A stretch of 14,166 nucleotides of DNA from Deltaproteobacteria bacterium (GCA_013349725.1 DUZB01000017.1:1-14166); one strand, 5' to 3'; shown: positions 6,255 to 13,803, counted from the stretch's first letter. The notes: generated by a model not told the origin, from the sequence alone. Made by a program: numbers and translations.

Positions 6255-7444
6255 AACCTCCCCAAAGCAGCCCTCTACCGAGGATAAAAAAACTTCAAGA
6301 GGCCATGTTGGATGCCGGTGTAGATGCTGTTTTGCTCACCTATTCCAGGTCTACCCTCTACTATGGGGGAACCACTCAACCATCCGTCTTTATCATTACA
6401 CCGGAAGACTACCACTTGTTCGTCATCAGGGGACTTCACAGTGTCCTGGAGGAAACGTGGCTCGAAACGGATAAAATCAGTTCGGGTAGTGGCTACGGAA
6501 ATGTGAAGGAGTGGATGAAAAACCGGACGATCGAACAGGGCAGCCTGGGGATGGAGCTGGATATCGTTCCTGCGGCGCAATACTTGAAGCTTTCAGCGCT
6601 CTTCTCCGAATCTGAAATTCTTGATATATCCGGGCTGATCCTTGAGCAACGAAAGACCAAAGACTCTCAGGAAATCGAGTACACAAAGGAGGCCTGCCGC
6701 ATCGTCCATCATGGGCACCAGAGGATACTTGAGGTGTTAAGGGAAGGGATGACCGAGCTGGAATTGTCCTCTGAAGTCGAGGATGCCCATCGCAAAGCGG
6801 GACACGAAGGCCTGTCCTTCATGAGGCAGTTCGATTTCTTTATGGGACGCGGACCTCTTGCCTCCGGTGTCAATCTGTCGAAAATTGCGGGTAAGATCCG
6901 GTCAATCACCGGAGTCGGTTTAAGCCCTTCCATCCCCATGGGCGCCTCAACAAAGACCATCAAGAAGGGCGATATGATCGTTGTGGATATTCCCACTCAC
7001 TATTGCGGTTATCACGCTGATCAGAGCCGAACCTATGTTCTGGGAAAGCCGCCCGATATTTGCAGGACGATGTATTGCGGAATGAAAGAGTTGGCAGATC
7101 GAATGATTGAGATGCTGAGGCCTGGAATCAGGTGCTGCGATGTATACGCGGAAGCATTAAAAATGGCCAAAGAAGAGCTTCACATGGGGCCTTATTTTAT
7201 GCGCCTGGGAACGGATTCAAAAAGAGTTCCTTTTATTGGCCATGGTGTGGGTCTTGAACTTAACGAGCCGCCTTTGCTTGGCAACAATAATCACGAGTTC
7301 CTTGAAGAGGGGATGATCATAGCCCTCGAACTGGTAATGAGTGCGTCCATTGGCGAGGTGGTGAAGCTGGAAGACACCATCTTAATTACCCCTGAGGGTG
7401 TTGAAGTTTTGACCATCACTCCAAGGGAACTTCACCAGGTATGA
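6251..7444 (+). CDS. M24-fold metalloenzyme (Xaa-Pro peptidase/creatinase superfamily), probably not a prolyl peptidase
   Basis: This 397-residue protein has an N-terminal creatinase-like domain (about 8-135) and a C-terminal pita-bread catalytic domain. All five dinuclear metal ligands are visible: Asp246 and Asp257 (VVDIP ... HADQSRT), His331 (GHGVGLELNEPP), Glu360 (IIALELVM) and Glu374 (VKLEDTILIT). Two histidines typical of prolidases and aminopeptidases P are replaced: the PHxxP-type His by Met230 (SIPMGAS) and the HEPP His by Asn338. The superfamily also contains creatinase and the DMSP lyase DddP, so a non-peptidase reaction is possible. It lies 66 bp after the mutase small subunit in the same orientation and is probably co-transcribed, which suggests a role with that enzyme's substrate. 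An in-frame stop at 6230-6232 leaves 6251 as the only ATG start. Confidence 0.88.
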   Translation: MKPPQSSPLPRIKKLQEAMLDAGVDAVLLTYSRSTLYYGGTTQPSVFIITPEDYHLFVIRGLHSVLEETWLETDKISSGSGYGNVKEWMKNRTIEQGSLGMELDIVPAAQYLKLSALFSESEILDISGLILEQRKTKDSQEIEYTKEACRIVHHGHQRILEVLREGMTELELSSEVEDAHRKAGHEGLSFMRQFDFFMGRGPLASGVNLSKIAGKIRSITGVGLSPSIPMGASTKTIKKGDMIVVDIPTHYCGYHADQSRTYVLGKPPDICRTMYCGMKELADRMIEMLRPGIRCCDVYAEALKMAKEELHMGPYFMRLGTDSKRVPFIGHGVGLELNEPPLLGNNNHEFLEEGMIIALELVMSASIGEVVKLEDTILITPEGVEVLTITPRELHQV

Positions 7445-7505
7445 CAAACGTCTAATGTAACCGTTCACAGGGCCAGGTTTCAGGTGTCAGTGTTCAGGTT
7501 ACAGT
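7445..7505. other. Convergent gap with CAGGTTTCAGG-type repeat
   Basis: The gap between two converging genes contains CAGGTTTCAGGTGTCAG and TTCAGGTTACAG, degenerate units of the same type as the hairpin at 2156-2243 read on the other strand. I see no GC-rich stem followed by a T tract, so no intrinsic terminator is evident. Confidence 0.4.
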
Positions 7506-8654
7506 TTACCCTGCAGAAAGCATCCTGCCCAAGATCATTCTCTGGATCTCGGACGTCCCTTCCACGATCTGGAGGAGTTTGGCCCCTTGATAATAGCGGG
7601 ACACGGGGTATTCGACCATGTACCCGTAGCCGCCATGAATCTGGACGGCATCACTGGCCACCTTCTCTAACATCTCCGATGCAAAAACTTTCGCGATGGT
7701 GGCTTCAAAGGTATGTTTGCGCTTCCGGTCTTTGAGCCAGGCTGCTTTAAGATATTGATTTCTGGCCAATTCAATGGATATTGCCATATCGGCTAATTTG
7801 AATTGAATGGTCTGGAAATCGAAAATCGGTTTGCCGAACTGCGTTCTTTCTCGCGCGTAACGCAAACTCTGATCCAGGCAGGCCTGGGCTACTCCCACAC
7901 TCACGGCCGCAATGCTTATCCGTCCTGTCTCGAGGACCGCCAGGTGCTGAGCAAACCCGCGGTTTGGGTCGCCTAACAGATTTTTTTTGGGAAGCCGAAA
8001 ATCCTCCAGAATAACCTCGTGCGTTGCAGAGGCGCGCCAAGTCATTTTTTCATATTTCTTGCCCAATTGAAAACCCGGTGCGCTTTTGGGCACGATGAAT
8101 GTGGATATGATGTTTCCTTTTTCATTCCTGCCGCTTATTGCGGCCACCAGAACAACACTGGCGTTGTCCAGGCCGATATTGGTCACAAATTGCTTTGTGC
8201 CGTTCAAAATCCATTCATCACCTTCCAGAACAGCCCTTGTCCTCAAGGCGCCTGCATCGGAACCGGAATCGGGCTCGGTAAGGGCAAAGGCCCCTATTTC
8301 TATTCCCCGGGCTATGGGCACAAGCCATTTTTTCTTTTGCTCTTCCGTGCCAAAAACGTCCATCTCCTGCCCGACCACGCTTGTTGTTACATCCAACAAC
8401 GCTCCCAAGGTAAGATCACCCCGTGATATCTCTTCTATACACACATGCGTGCCCACCCAGTCGCCGCCGCTGCCGCCGTATTCTTCGGAAAAGGGAATTC
8501 CCATCATTCCCAATTCGCCCATTTGAGCAATGATATCGTAAGGGTATTCGCCTGTACGTTCCATGTCCTCTGCGCGGGGCGCAATGACCTCATCGGCAAA
8601 ATCTCTTGCCATGTCGCGTATCATTTTATGTTCATCGGTTAGATCAAGATCCAT
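7506..8654 (-). CDS. Acyl-CoA dehydrogenase (short/branched-chain type)
   Basis: The product oxidises an acyl-CoA to the 2,3-enoyl-CoA using FAD and passes electrons to ETF. It shows the full family order: helical N-terminal domain, FAFALTEPDSGSD-like FAD/substrate segment (here GAFALTEPDSGSDAG), central beta domain with YEKMTWRASATHEV, and C-terminal helices with RTQFGKPI, QIHGGYGY and the catalytic Glu in IVEGTSEIQR. The Glu at this site groups it with short- and medium-chain enzymes, as opposed to isovaleryl-CoA dehydrogenase types. I place the start at 8654 (382 residues) because GGAGG (8664-8660) lies five bases upstream. The ATG four codons earlier overlaps that ribosome binding site. 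It is monocistronic, convergent with the mutase/M24 operon, and plausibly belongs to the same catabolic route. Confidence 0.93.
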   Translation of the reverse strand: MDLDLTDEHKMIRDMARDFADEVIAPRAEDMERTGEYPYDIIAQMGELGMMGIPFSEEYGGSGGDWVGTHVCIEEISRGDLTLGALLDVTTSVVGQEMDVFGTEEQKKKWLVPIARGIEIGAFALTEPDSGSDAGALRTRAVLEGDEWILNGTKQFVTNIGLDNASVVLVAAISGRNEKGNIISTFIVPKSAPGFQLGKKYEKMTWRASATHEVILEDFRLPKKNLLGDPNRGFAQHLAVLETGRISIAAVSVGVAQACLDQSLRYARERTQFGKPIFDFQTIQFKLADMAISIELARNQYLKAAWLKDRKRKHTFEATIAKVFASEMLEKVASDAVQIHGGYGYMVEYPVSRYYQGAKLLQIVEGTSEIQRMILGRMLSAG

Positions 8655-8757
8655 CCTGTCCTCCATGGTTTATAAAGGTTGGTTTATATGCCTGTGGCTC
8701 GCTCTCAAATACGGCCACACTGCCAACAAGGCTGCCGCAGATGCCCCCCGATAATAT

Positions 8758-8786
8758 ATTGTAGATGAATTTAATTGTATACGCAA
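8758..8786 (-). promoter_or_regulatory. Candidate promoter of the acyl-CoA dehydrogenase gene
   Basis: Read on the minus strand, TTGCGT (8786-8781) is followed after 17 bp by TACAAT (8763-8758), a near-consensus -10 box with a half-matching -35. It lies about 100 bp upstream of the start codon. Confidence 0.45.
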
Positions 8787-8808
8787 CCCATCCGGCTTTA
8801 AAAAAAGG

Positions 8809-9002
8809 GGGCTTGGTTCTAATCTCGTCCACTTGATCCAATTAGTGGAGAGCACGTTCGGAAGGTCATAATCGTAATCGTAATCGTAATCATAATCTTA
8901 CTCTTACTCTTTTACAGTTTATTTTTGAGCTGGCCGATTATGATTACGATTAAGATTATGATTAAGACGAAAAATCTAATGGACCACGTTAGAACCAAGC
9001 CC
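8809..9002. repeat. 194-bp palindromic element with terminal inverted repeats and TAATCG hexamer arms
   Basis: GGGCTTGGTTCTAA (8809-8822) is exactly inverted at 8989-9002. GTCC (8827-8830) and GGAC (8981-8984) keep the same register. Inside, a tandem of GTAATC/ATAATC hexamers (about 8869-8893), followed by two TTACTC units, is answered on the other side by GATTATGATTACGATTAAG (about 8936-8954), so the interior can also fold back. Flanks carry TAAAAA on both sides, a possible target duplication. It fits a MITE-like or REP-like non-coding element. A bidirectional terminator or attenuator is the alternative. No coding sequence is convincing in the gap 8655-9268 around it. Confidence 0.65.
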
Positions 9003-9268
9003 TAAAAAGATGAAACGGCCTTTCATTTTTTATTGTAACCGGCAGGCGGATGACGACTTGCTGCAAAAGTGGTTTGCTGTTGAAAGAAAGAACTTGAACA
9101 GGAAGCGAAAAAAGTCTAACGTCCTGAATTAAGATAGAAGAATGTACTGAGGATTGTATAAAGACCACTTGGCTCAAGCCGCTTAAAGCAAATACAGGGC
9201 CAAAAGCATATATTATCAAAGGACTATTTTTTTGAGAACTTAAGTAAGAGGAGAGGAGGATCGGAATC

Positions 9269-9793
9269 ATGGCAGGGAAGAATATTTTGGCAGGGAAAAG
9301 AATACTCGTTGTGGATGACGAACAGGACATTTTAGACACCCTGGTAGAGATGCTTGATGAATGTGAAATAGAAACCGCTTACACCTTTGAGTCAGCCGAA
9401 GAACTCTTGAAGACCAAGGTGTATGATGCGGTGATCCTGGACATTATGGGGGTCAGGGGATTCGACTTGTTGGAGATTGCCACGCGCAAAAAGATGCCGG
9501 CATTGATGCTGACGGCCCATGGACTGAGTCCCGATAACCTGGTAGGTTCCATAAGGCTTGGCGCCAAGTCTTATATCCCCAAGGACAAAATTAATGAATT
9601 GGATCTCTATCTTAAGGAGATATTCCTGGCTCAGGAAAAAGGGATAGAAAAGTCGGGAAACTGGTTTGCCCATCTGAGTTCCTTCTTTGACGAGCACTTC
9701 GGATATGGTTGGAAAAACAAGGAAAAAAAGTTCTGGTCGGAATTCGACAAAACATATCAGGTTTCCAAGGATGAGCTTGAAAGGCTTCTATAG
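9269..9793 (+). CDS. Orphan receiver-domain response regulator with C-terminal extension
   Basis: Residues about 10-122 form a CheY-like receiver with the acidic pair Asp16/Asp17, phospho-acceptor Asp58 (VILDIMG), Thr82 (MLTAHG) and Lys105 (YIPKDK). The usual Met-Pro after the acceptor is Met-Gly here. The remaining 50 or so residues (NWFAHLSSFFDEHFGYGWKN onward) are charged and aromatic and match no output domain that I recognise, so it probably acts through protein contact and not as a DNA-binding regulator. GGAGG ends nine bases before the ATG. There is no histidine kinase in the window. It converges on the DUF1573 gene with a 47-bp gap. It ends with TAG, so TAG acts as a normal stop here. 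Confidence 0.9.
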   Translation: MAGKNILAGKRILVVDDEQDILDTLVEMLDECEIETAYTFESAEELLKTKVYDAVILDIMGVRGFDLLEIATRKKMPALMLTAHGLSPDNLVGSIRLGAKSYIPKDKINELDLYLKEIFLAQEKGIEKSGNWFAHLSSFFDEHFGYGWKNKEKKFWSEFDKTYQVSKDELERLL

Positions 9794-9840
9794 GTTGAGG
9801 GATGAAACCTCTACTGTCAGCCGTCAAGGGAGATGTGAGT

Positions 9841-10548
9841 TCATTTTTCCTTGATTTCACCTCTGACCGTGAGGGTTAATCTCGGCTTCTTGGGGTTGTC
9901 CGTCCTGATGGTCAGGTGTGCGGTATAATCCCCTGCCTTTTCGGAGATGTCCTCAACTTCCAAACCATAAACAAATCCTGGCCTGACTTCTTCAAGACGC
10001 CATGTGACCCGATCCGGCAGATCATTATCCACGCCGATGACCTTCAGTGGGGTCTCGTGCTCATTGATGATCTCCACACGGCCGCGGACTGCCTCCCCTT
10101 TGGCGCCCCACAAAGAAATGAACCCACCCGGATCAAAGGAGACATGGGGTTTCACTTGCCCCCTCAGATGGAGTTCCACGCTCATCCCGGATCGGTCATC
10201 GGACCAGACAACGGCCTTCTTCTCAAACTCCCCTCTTACTGTATTGCTATCTATCGTCAATGTGATTTCGCCCCTCCCACCGGGGGGGATGACCCTGACA
10301 TAACGGGCCAATAAACACCCTCACGAATGGGTCACTCTTCTTATATGAAGATCGGCCGTCCCTCGATTGTAAAGCGTGAAGGTATGGGCAAGCTCTTCTC
10401 CTTCGAATATGGTGGGGAAAGTATGCTCGGTTTGTTCAATATGGATCGCGGGTCCCTCTTCCCTTGCTGAATAGGATGTGGTATAACTCAAAAAAGAAAG
10501 GAAAAATGAGGTGATAGTCGCAGAGATTATTTGATTGCCTCTCTTCAT
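9841..10548 (-). CDS. Secreted DUF1573 (Ig-like) protein with in-frame UGA at the motif cysteine: candidate selenoprotein
   Basis: One frame spans 235 codons if UGA at 10323-10321 is read as an amino acid (position 76). The start ATG at 10548 follows GGAAGGAG by seven bases. Residues 1 to about 28 (MKRGNQIISATITSFFLSFL and SYSA) form a signal peptide, so the protein is exported. Residues about 34-125 are a DUF1573 domain: HTFPTIFEGEELAHTFTLYN, RVTHS-UGA-GC, then VIPPGGRGEITLTID. Relatives have Ser-Cys-Gly-Cys where this reads Ser-UGA-Gly-Cys. A second Ig-like domain follows and ends in TLTVRGEIKEK. Nothing else in the frame is damaged. A SECIS-like hairpin lies just after the UGA. Selenocysteine is the favoured reading, and a simple Cys-to-stop mutation is the alternative. 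The function of DUF1573 proteins is not settled. Confidence 0.75.
10290..10310 (-). promoter_or_regulatory. Candidate bacterial SECIS hairpin
   Basis: In the transcript UGGCCC (10310-10305) pairs with GGGUCA (10295-10290), six pairs including one G-U, around a nine-base loop GUUAUGUCA that begins with G. The loop starts 16 bases after the UGA. In addition, GGGU directly after the UGA (10320-10317) can pair with AUCC (10290-10287) if the last A-U pair is given up. Stem length, loop size, a G in the first loop positions and the distance from UGA all fit the bacterial SECIS model as I recall it. Confidence 0.5.
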
Positions 10549-10674
10549 GGAACAACTCCTTCCCGCAGATGATGCCGTTATTGAAAAAGGGTTATGTGGA
10601 AACAACCGGCTCTAAATAAGGAGTTTCGAAGAGGGCTCTCCCAACGACGACTCCAGGGTTGCCAACCGGATCAC

Positions 10675-10703
10675 ACCTTATGAATACCTTTGCCCATTGT
10701 CAA
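10675..10703 (-). promoter_or_regulatory. Candidate promoter of the DUF1573 gene
   Basis: On the minus strand TTGACA (10703-10698) is followed after exactly 17 bp by TAAGGT (10680-10675). The -35 is perfect and the -10 weak. It lies about 130 bp upstream of the start codon and faces the gene. Confidence 0.4.
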
Positions 10704-10849
10704 GGAGTGATTAATCCGCCTCTTACACCAACATTCCAAGGGCTTGAAGCAAACTGCGCAGGCCGCGTCTAATTCAGGTGCAAGAAATGGCCGGAAGGAC
10801 GTATGCAAAGAGATAAGAGAAACAAAACGGGGGCTTTTTCACTTTTTTG

Positions 10850-10872
10850 TTGACAATAGGATACGCTTATTG
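10850..10872 (+). promoter_or_regulatory. TTGACA box overlapped by a CAATA/TATTG inverted repeat
   Basis: TTGACA (10850-10855) lies about 195 bp upstream of the acyl-CoA ligase. CAATA (10854-10858) and TATTG (10868-10872) are exact inverted repeats nine bases apart, overlapping the -35 box, which is a position suited to repression. A good -10 box at 17 bp is not visible (AACAAA), so the promoter may need an activator or lie elsewhere. Confidence 0.35.
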
Positions 10873-10901
10873 AACAAAGAAGGGTACGCGAGAAAATGAT
10901 G

Positions 10902-10964
10902 GGCGCCAGGTGATTCTGGATGCCGCAGAAAAACATGAGCATTGAACTCATCACCCGCGGCGCC
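10902..10964 (+). ncRNA. Branched RNA structure in the leader of the ligase operon
   Basis: GGCGCC...GGTG (10902-10912) pairs with CACC...GGCGCC (10952-10964) with small bulges, closing two inner hairpins: TTCTG/CAGAA (10914-10918 with 10926-10930) and ATGAG/CTCAT (10935-10939 with 10947-10951). The result is a three-way junction located between the TTGACA box and the ligase start. It matches no riboswitch class that I recognise. The remainder of the gap 10549-11049 has no convincing gene. Confidence 0.35.
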
Positions 10965-11049
10965 AAGACAGAGGACTGTTCGGACCCTGGTGAACGTCGA
11001 AAGCTCTCTTGAAGAGTCAATTCTCAATGGAAAGAGGAGGTTTTAACAA

Positions 11050-12975
11050 ATGAGCGGTCTGCCGTTGACCTTCCCCCATATTCTACTGGATAACGCAAAA
11101 AAATTCCCTCCCAACCAAGCCGCCATGCGCGAAAAAGACTTGGGTATATGGCAGTCTTATTCCTGGCAGGACTACCTTGAACAGGTCAAGGATTTTGCCC
11201 TGGGATTGGCCTCTTTGGGCTTCAAGAGGGAAGATAAAATGGCTATCATCGGGGACAACAGGCCCCAACTATACTGGGGGATGGCTGCATGCCAGTGCCT
11301 GGGGGGGGTGCCCGTTCCCCTCTATCAGGATGCCATTCACAAAGAGCTTGAATTTATTGTAGATCATTCAGAGTGCCGGTTTGCGCTGGCCGAGGACCAG
11401 GAGCAGACCGACAAGCTTATGCATCTCAAAGACAAGATGCCGAGTCTCGAATATATTATTTATGATGATCCCAGGGGGCTGACAAAATTCAAGCATGACT
11501 GGCTCATCGCGTTCACGGATGTCCAGGAGAGGGGTAGAAGATTCGGTAAGGAGAATCCCGACTATTTCACGAATGCGGTCGAACAGGTGAAACCCGACGA
11601 CCTCTCGCTCATTGTCTACACGTCGGGCACCACGGGCAACCCCAAAGGGGTCATGCAGACTCACCGAAAAGTTGCAGCCTGTTGCCGAGGATTTAATGCC
11701 TGGGACAACCTGGATGAGACGGGAAACGTCATGGCCTATCTGCCCATGGCATGGATCGGAGATCATGTCTTCTCCTATGGTCAAGCCCTGTGCGCCGGAT
11801 TTACGGTCAATTGCCCGGAAAGCACCACCACAATCGTCCATGACCAGAGGGAGATCGGACCCACCCATATTTTTGCGCCTCCCCGCATCTGGGAGAATAT
11901 CCTGACCCAGATCATGATCAAGATAGAGGATTCGGCCTGGATAAAACGAAAGGCATTCCACTACTTCATGAAGGTGGCCGGCCGGGTTGAGAAAAAGAGG
12001 ATCGCCAATGAGCGGATTCCGCCTTGGGACAGCATCCTTTATCAATTGGGCCGGATCTTGATTTACGGTCCACTGGTGGACAATTTGGGCATGAGCAACA
12101 TCAAGGTGGCCTATACGGCAGGGGAGGCCATCGGTCCGGAGATATTTGAGTTTTTCAGGTCCCTGGGAATCAATTTGAAGCAACTCTACGGCATGACAGA
12201 GAGCTGCGCCTATGTGTCCATGCAGAAAGATGGGGACATAGACGCTGAATCCGTGGGCCCCCCGGCTCCGGGGGTCGAGATAAAGATATCGGATACCGGA
12301 GAGGTACTGTATAAGAGTCCGGGCAATTTCCTGGGCTATTTCAAAAGCCCGGAAGCTACGGCCGAGACCCTTGAAGACGGGTGGCTCCATTCCGGCGATG
12401 CCGGCTACATGACGGAAAGGGGTCATCTCAAGATCATCGATCGGGCCAAGGATGTGAGCAGATTGAACGATGGGACGCTGTTCGCGCCCAAATATATCGA
12501 GAACAAGCTCAAATTCAGTCCGTATATCAAGGAGGCCGTGGCCCACGGAATGAACAAGGATTTTGTGGCCGTTTTCATTGATATCGACTATGGATCGGTT
12601 GCGAACTGGGCGGAAAGGCGACATCTTGCATTTACAAGCTACGGGGATCTTTCCCAGAAGCCAGAGGTCTATGACCTGATCCATGAAGCCATCTGCAAGG
12701 TCAACAAGAGCCTGAGCAAGGACGCGAAGCTCAGGAATTCCCAGATCAAGCGATTCCTCCTGTTTACCAAAGAGCTGAACCCGGATGACGGGGAAATCAC
12801 TCGCACCCGGAAAATAAGGAGGAAATTTGTCGCGAATAAATATGCGGAACTCATCGATGCCCTCTATTCACCCGGACAGGACAGTGTGGTCATGGAAATA
12901 AAGGCCACCTATGAAGATGGCCGTACCACCGACGTGAGGGCCGATCTCAAAGTCCGTGATGCCCAGGCCTATTGA
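11050..12975 (+). CDS. Long-chain/branched acyl-CoA synthetase (AMP-forming, FAA1-like)
   Basis: This 641-residue ligase activates a carboxylic acid to its acyl-CoA through an acyl-adenylate. Motifs in order are the ATP P-loop YTSGTTGNPKG (190-200), PMAWIGDH (about 232-239), YGMTES (380-385), WLHSGD (445-450) and RGHLKIIDRAKD (457-468). Near the C-terminus, TRTRKIRRKF (584-593) carries the probable catalytic Lys588. The length and the large insert before YGMTES are typical of the FAA1 group often found beside liv transporter genes in Deltaproteobacteria. GAGGAGG ends nine bases before the ATG. The ABC ATPase gene starts 15 bp after its stop, so the two form one operon and the imported acid is probably activated at once. 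The exact chain length cannot be read from sequence. Confidence 0.93.
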   Translation: MSGLPLTFPHILLDNAKKFPPNQAAMREKDLGIWQSYSWQDYLEQVKDFALGLASLGFKREDKMAIIGDNRPQLYWGMAACQCLGGVPVPLYQDAIHKELEFIVDHSECRFALAEDQEQTDKLMHLKDKMPSLEYIIYDDPRGLTKFKHDWLIAFTDVQERGRRFGKENPDYFTNAVEQVKPDDLSLIVYTSGTTGNPKGVMQTHRKVAACCRGFNAWDNLDETGNVMAYLPMAWIGDHVFSYGQALCAGFTVNCPESTTTIVHDQREIGPTHIFAPPRIWENILTQIMIKIEDSAWIKRKAFHYFMKVAGRVEKKRIANERIPPWDSILYQLGRILIYGPLVDNLGMSNIKVAYTAGEAIGPEIFEFFRSLGINLKQLYGMTESCAYVSMQKDGDIDAESVGPPAPGVEIKISDTGEVLYKSPGNFLGYFKSPEATAETLEDGWLHSGDAGYMTERGHLKIIDRAKDVSRLNDGTLFAPKYIENKLKFSPYIKEAVAHGMNKDFVAVFIDIDYGSVANWAERRHLAFTSYGDLSQKPEVYDLIHEAICKVNKSLSKDAKLRNSQIKRFLLFTKELNPDDGEITRTRKIRRKFVANKYAELIDALYSPGQDSVVMEIKATYEDGRTTDVRADLKVRDAQAY

Positions 12976-12990
12976 AAGAGGAGATACGCC

Positions 12991-13776
12991 ATGAATGAAG
13001 GAAAAGAACCCATACTCCGCGCAGAGAATATCAGTATCTCTTTTGGGGGTCTGCAGGCCCTGGACAATGTCAGTCTGGAGATTAATCCCGGCGAGATCCT
13101 GGCGATCATCGGACCCAACGGCGCGGGAAAGACCACCATGCTGAACATTCTCAACGGATTTTATAAACCCGATGAGGGCCGCATCATCTTCGAAGGGAAG
13201 GAGAGGCCCAAGCATATGAAGCCGAATGATATTGCGGCACAGGGGATTGCCAGGACCTTTCAGAATCTGGCCCTGTTTACGGGGATGTCAGCCCTTGGAA
13301 ACATCATGATGGGGCGAACCATGAAGATGCATTCCAACATCTTTTCCCAGGGGATTTACTGGGGTTTCAGCCGGAAAGAGGAGATCGAGCACAGAAAGGC
13401 GGTAGAGGGGATCATTGATTTCCTCCAGATCGAGAACATCCGCCGGACACCGGCCAGCATGCTCCCTTACGGGCTCAGGAAAAGGGTGGAATTGGCGAGG
13501 GCCCTGGCCGCAGAGCCCAAGCTCCTCCTCCTGGACGAACCCATGGCCGGCATGAACCTGGAAGAGAAGGAAGATATCGCCCGGTTCATCCTGGATGCCA
13601 ACGAAGAATTAGGCTACACTATCGCCCTGATTGAACACGATATGGGGGTGGTTATGGATATCTGTGACCGGATTGTGGTGCTCGATTTCGGTAAAAAGAT
13701 CGGCGAAGGGACACCGGATGAGGTGAAGGCAAATCCCACGGTTGTTAAGGCCTATTTAGGGACGGCAGGAGAATAA
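12991..13776 (+). CDS. livG: Branched-chain amino-acid-type ABC transporter ATP-binding protein (LivG-like)
   Basis: The 261-residue ATPase has Walker A GPNGAGKTT (41-49), the Q-loop in RTFQNLALF (Gln91), a Liv-type signature PYGLRKRVELARAL (159-172) in place of LSGGQ, Walker B LLLLDEP (178-184), and H-loop His216 in IEHDM. Its C-terminal IGEGTPDEV and NPTVVKAYLG are characteristic of LivG as opposed to LivF. It energises uptake by the HAAT family. With an acyl-CoA ligase directly upstream, the cargo may well be a carboxylic acid and not an amino acid. GAGGAG lies seven bases before the ATG. The livH-like permease gene begins 27 bp after its stop. Confidence 0.93.
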   Translation: MNEGKEPILRAENISISFGGLQALDNVSLEINPGEILAIIGPNGAGKTTMLNILNGFYKPDEGRIIFEGKERPKHMKPNDIAAQGIARTFQNLALFTGMSALGNIMMGRTMKMHSNIFSQGIYWGFSRKEEIEHRKAVEGIIDFLQIENIRRTPASMLPYGLRKRVELARALAAEPKLLLLDEPMAGMNLEEKEDIARFILDANEELGYTIALIEHDMGVVMDICDRIVVLDFGKKIGEGTPDEVKANPTVVKAYLGTAGE

Positions 13777-13803
13777 TAGAACGGAAAATGAAGGAGATAA
13801 CAG

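Noticed and set aside
7445..7505. Intrinsic terminator between the converging M24 and dehydrogenase genes
   Set aside because: No stable GC stem followed by a T tract is visible on either strand, only degenerate CAGG repeats.
8644..8855. Short minus-strand frames upstream of the acyl-CoA dehydrogenase
   Set aside because: They overlap the dehydrogenase start or promoter, have no ribosome binding site and show no recognisable domain.
8868..8966. TAATCG repeats as a CRISPR array
   Set aside because: The units are six bases long without spacers and form inverted, not uniform direct, arms. No cas genes are nearby.
9841..10311. Downstream DUF1573 piece as an independent gene starting at 10311
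   Set aside because: Its start would be TTG with no Shine-Dalgarno sequence, in the middle of a domain, without signal peptide, and in the same frame as the upstream piece.
11368..12684. 438-codon frame antisense to the acyl-CoA ligase
   Set aside because: It lies fully opposite a gene with all AMP-ligase motifs, shows no domain, and is explained by codon bias of the real gene.
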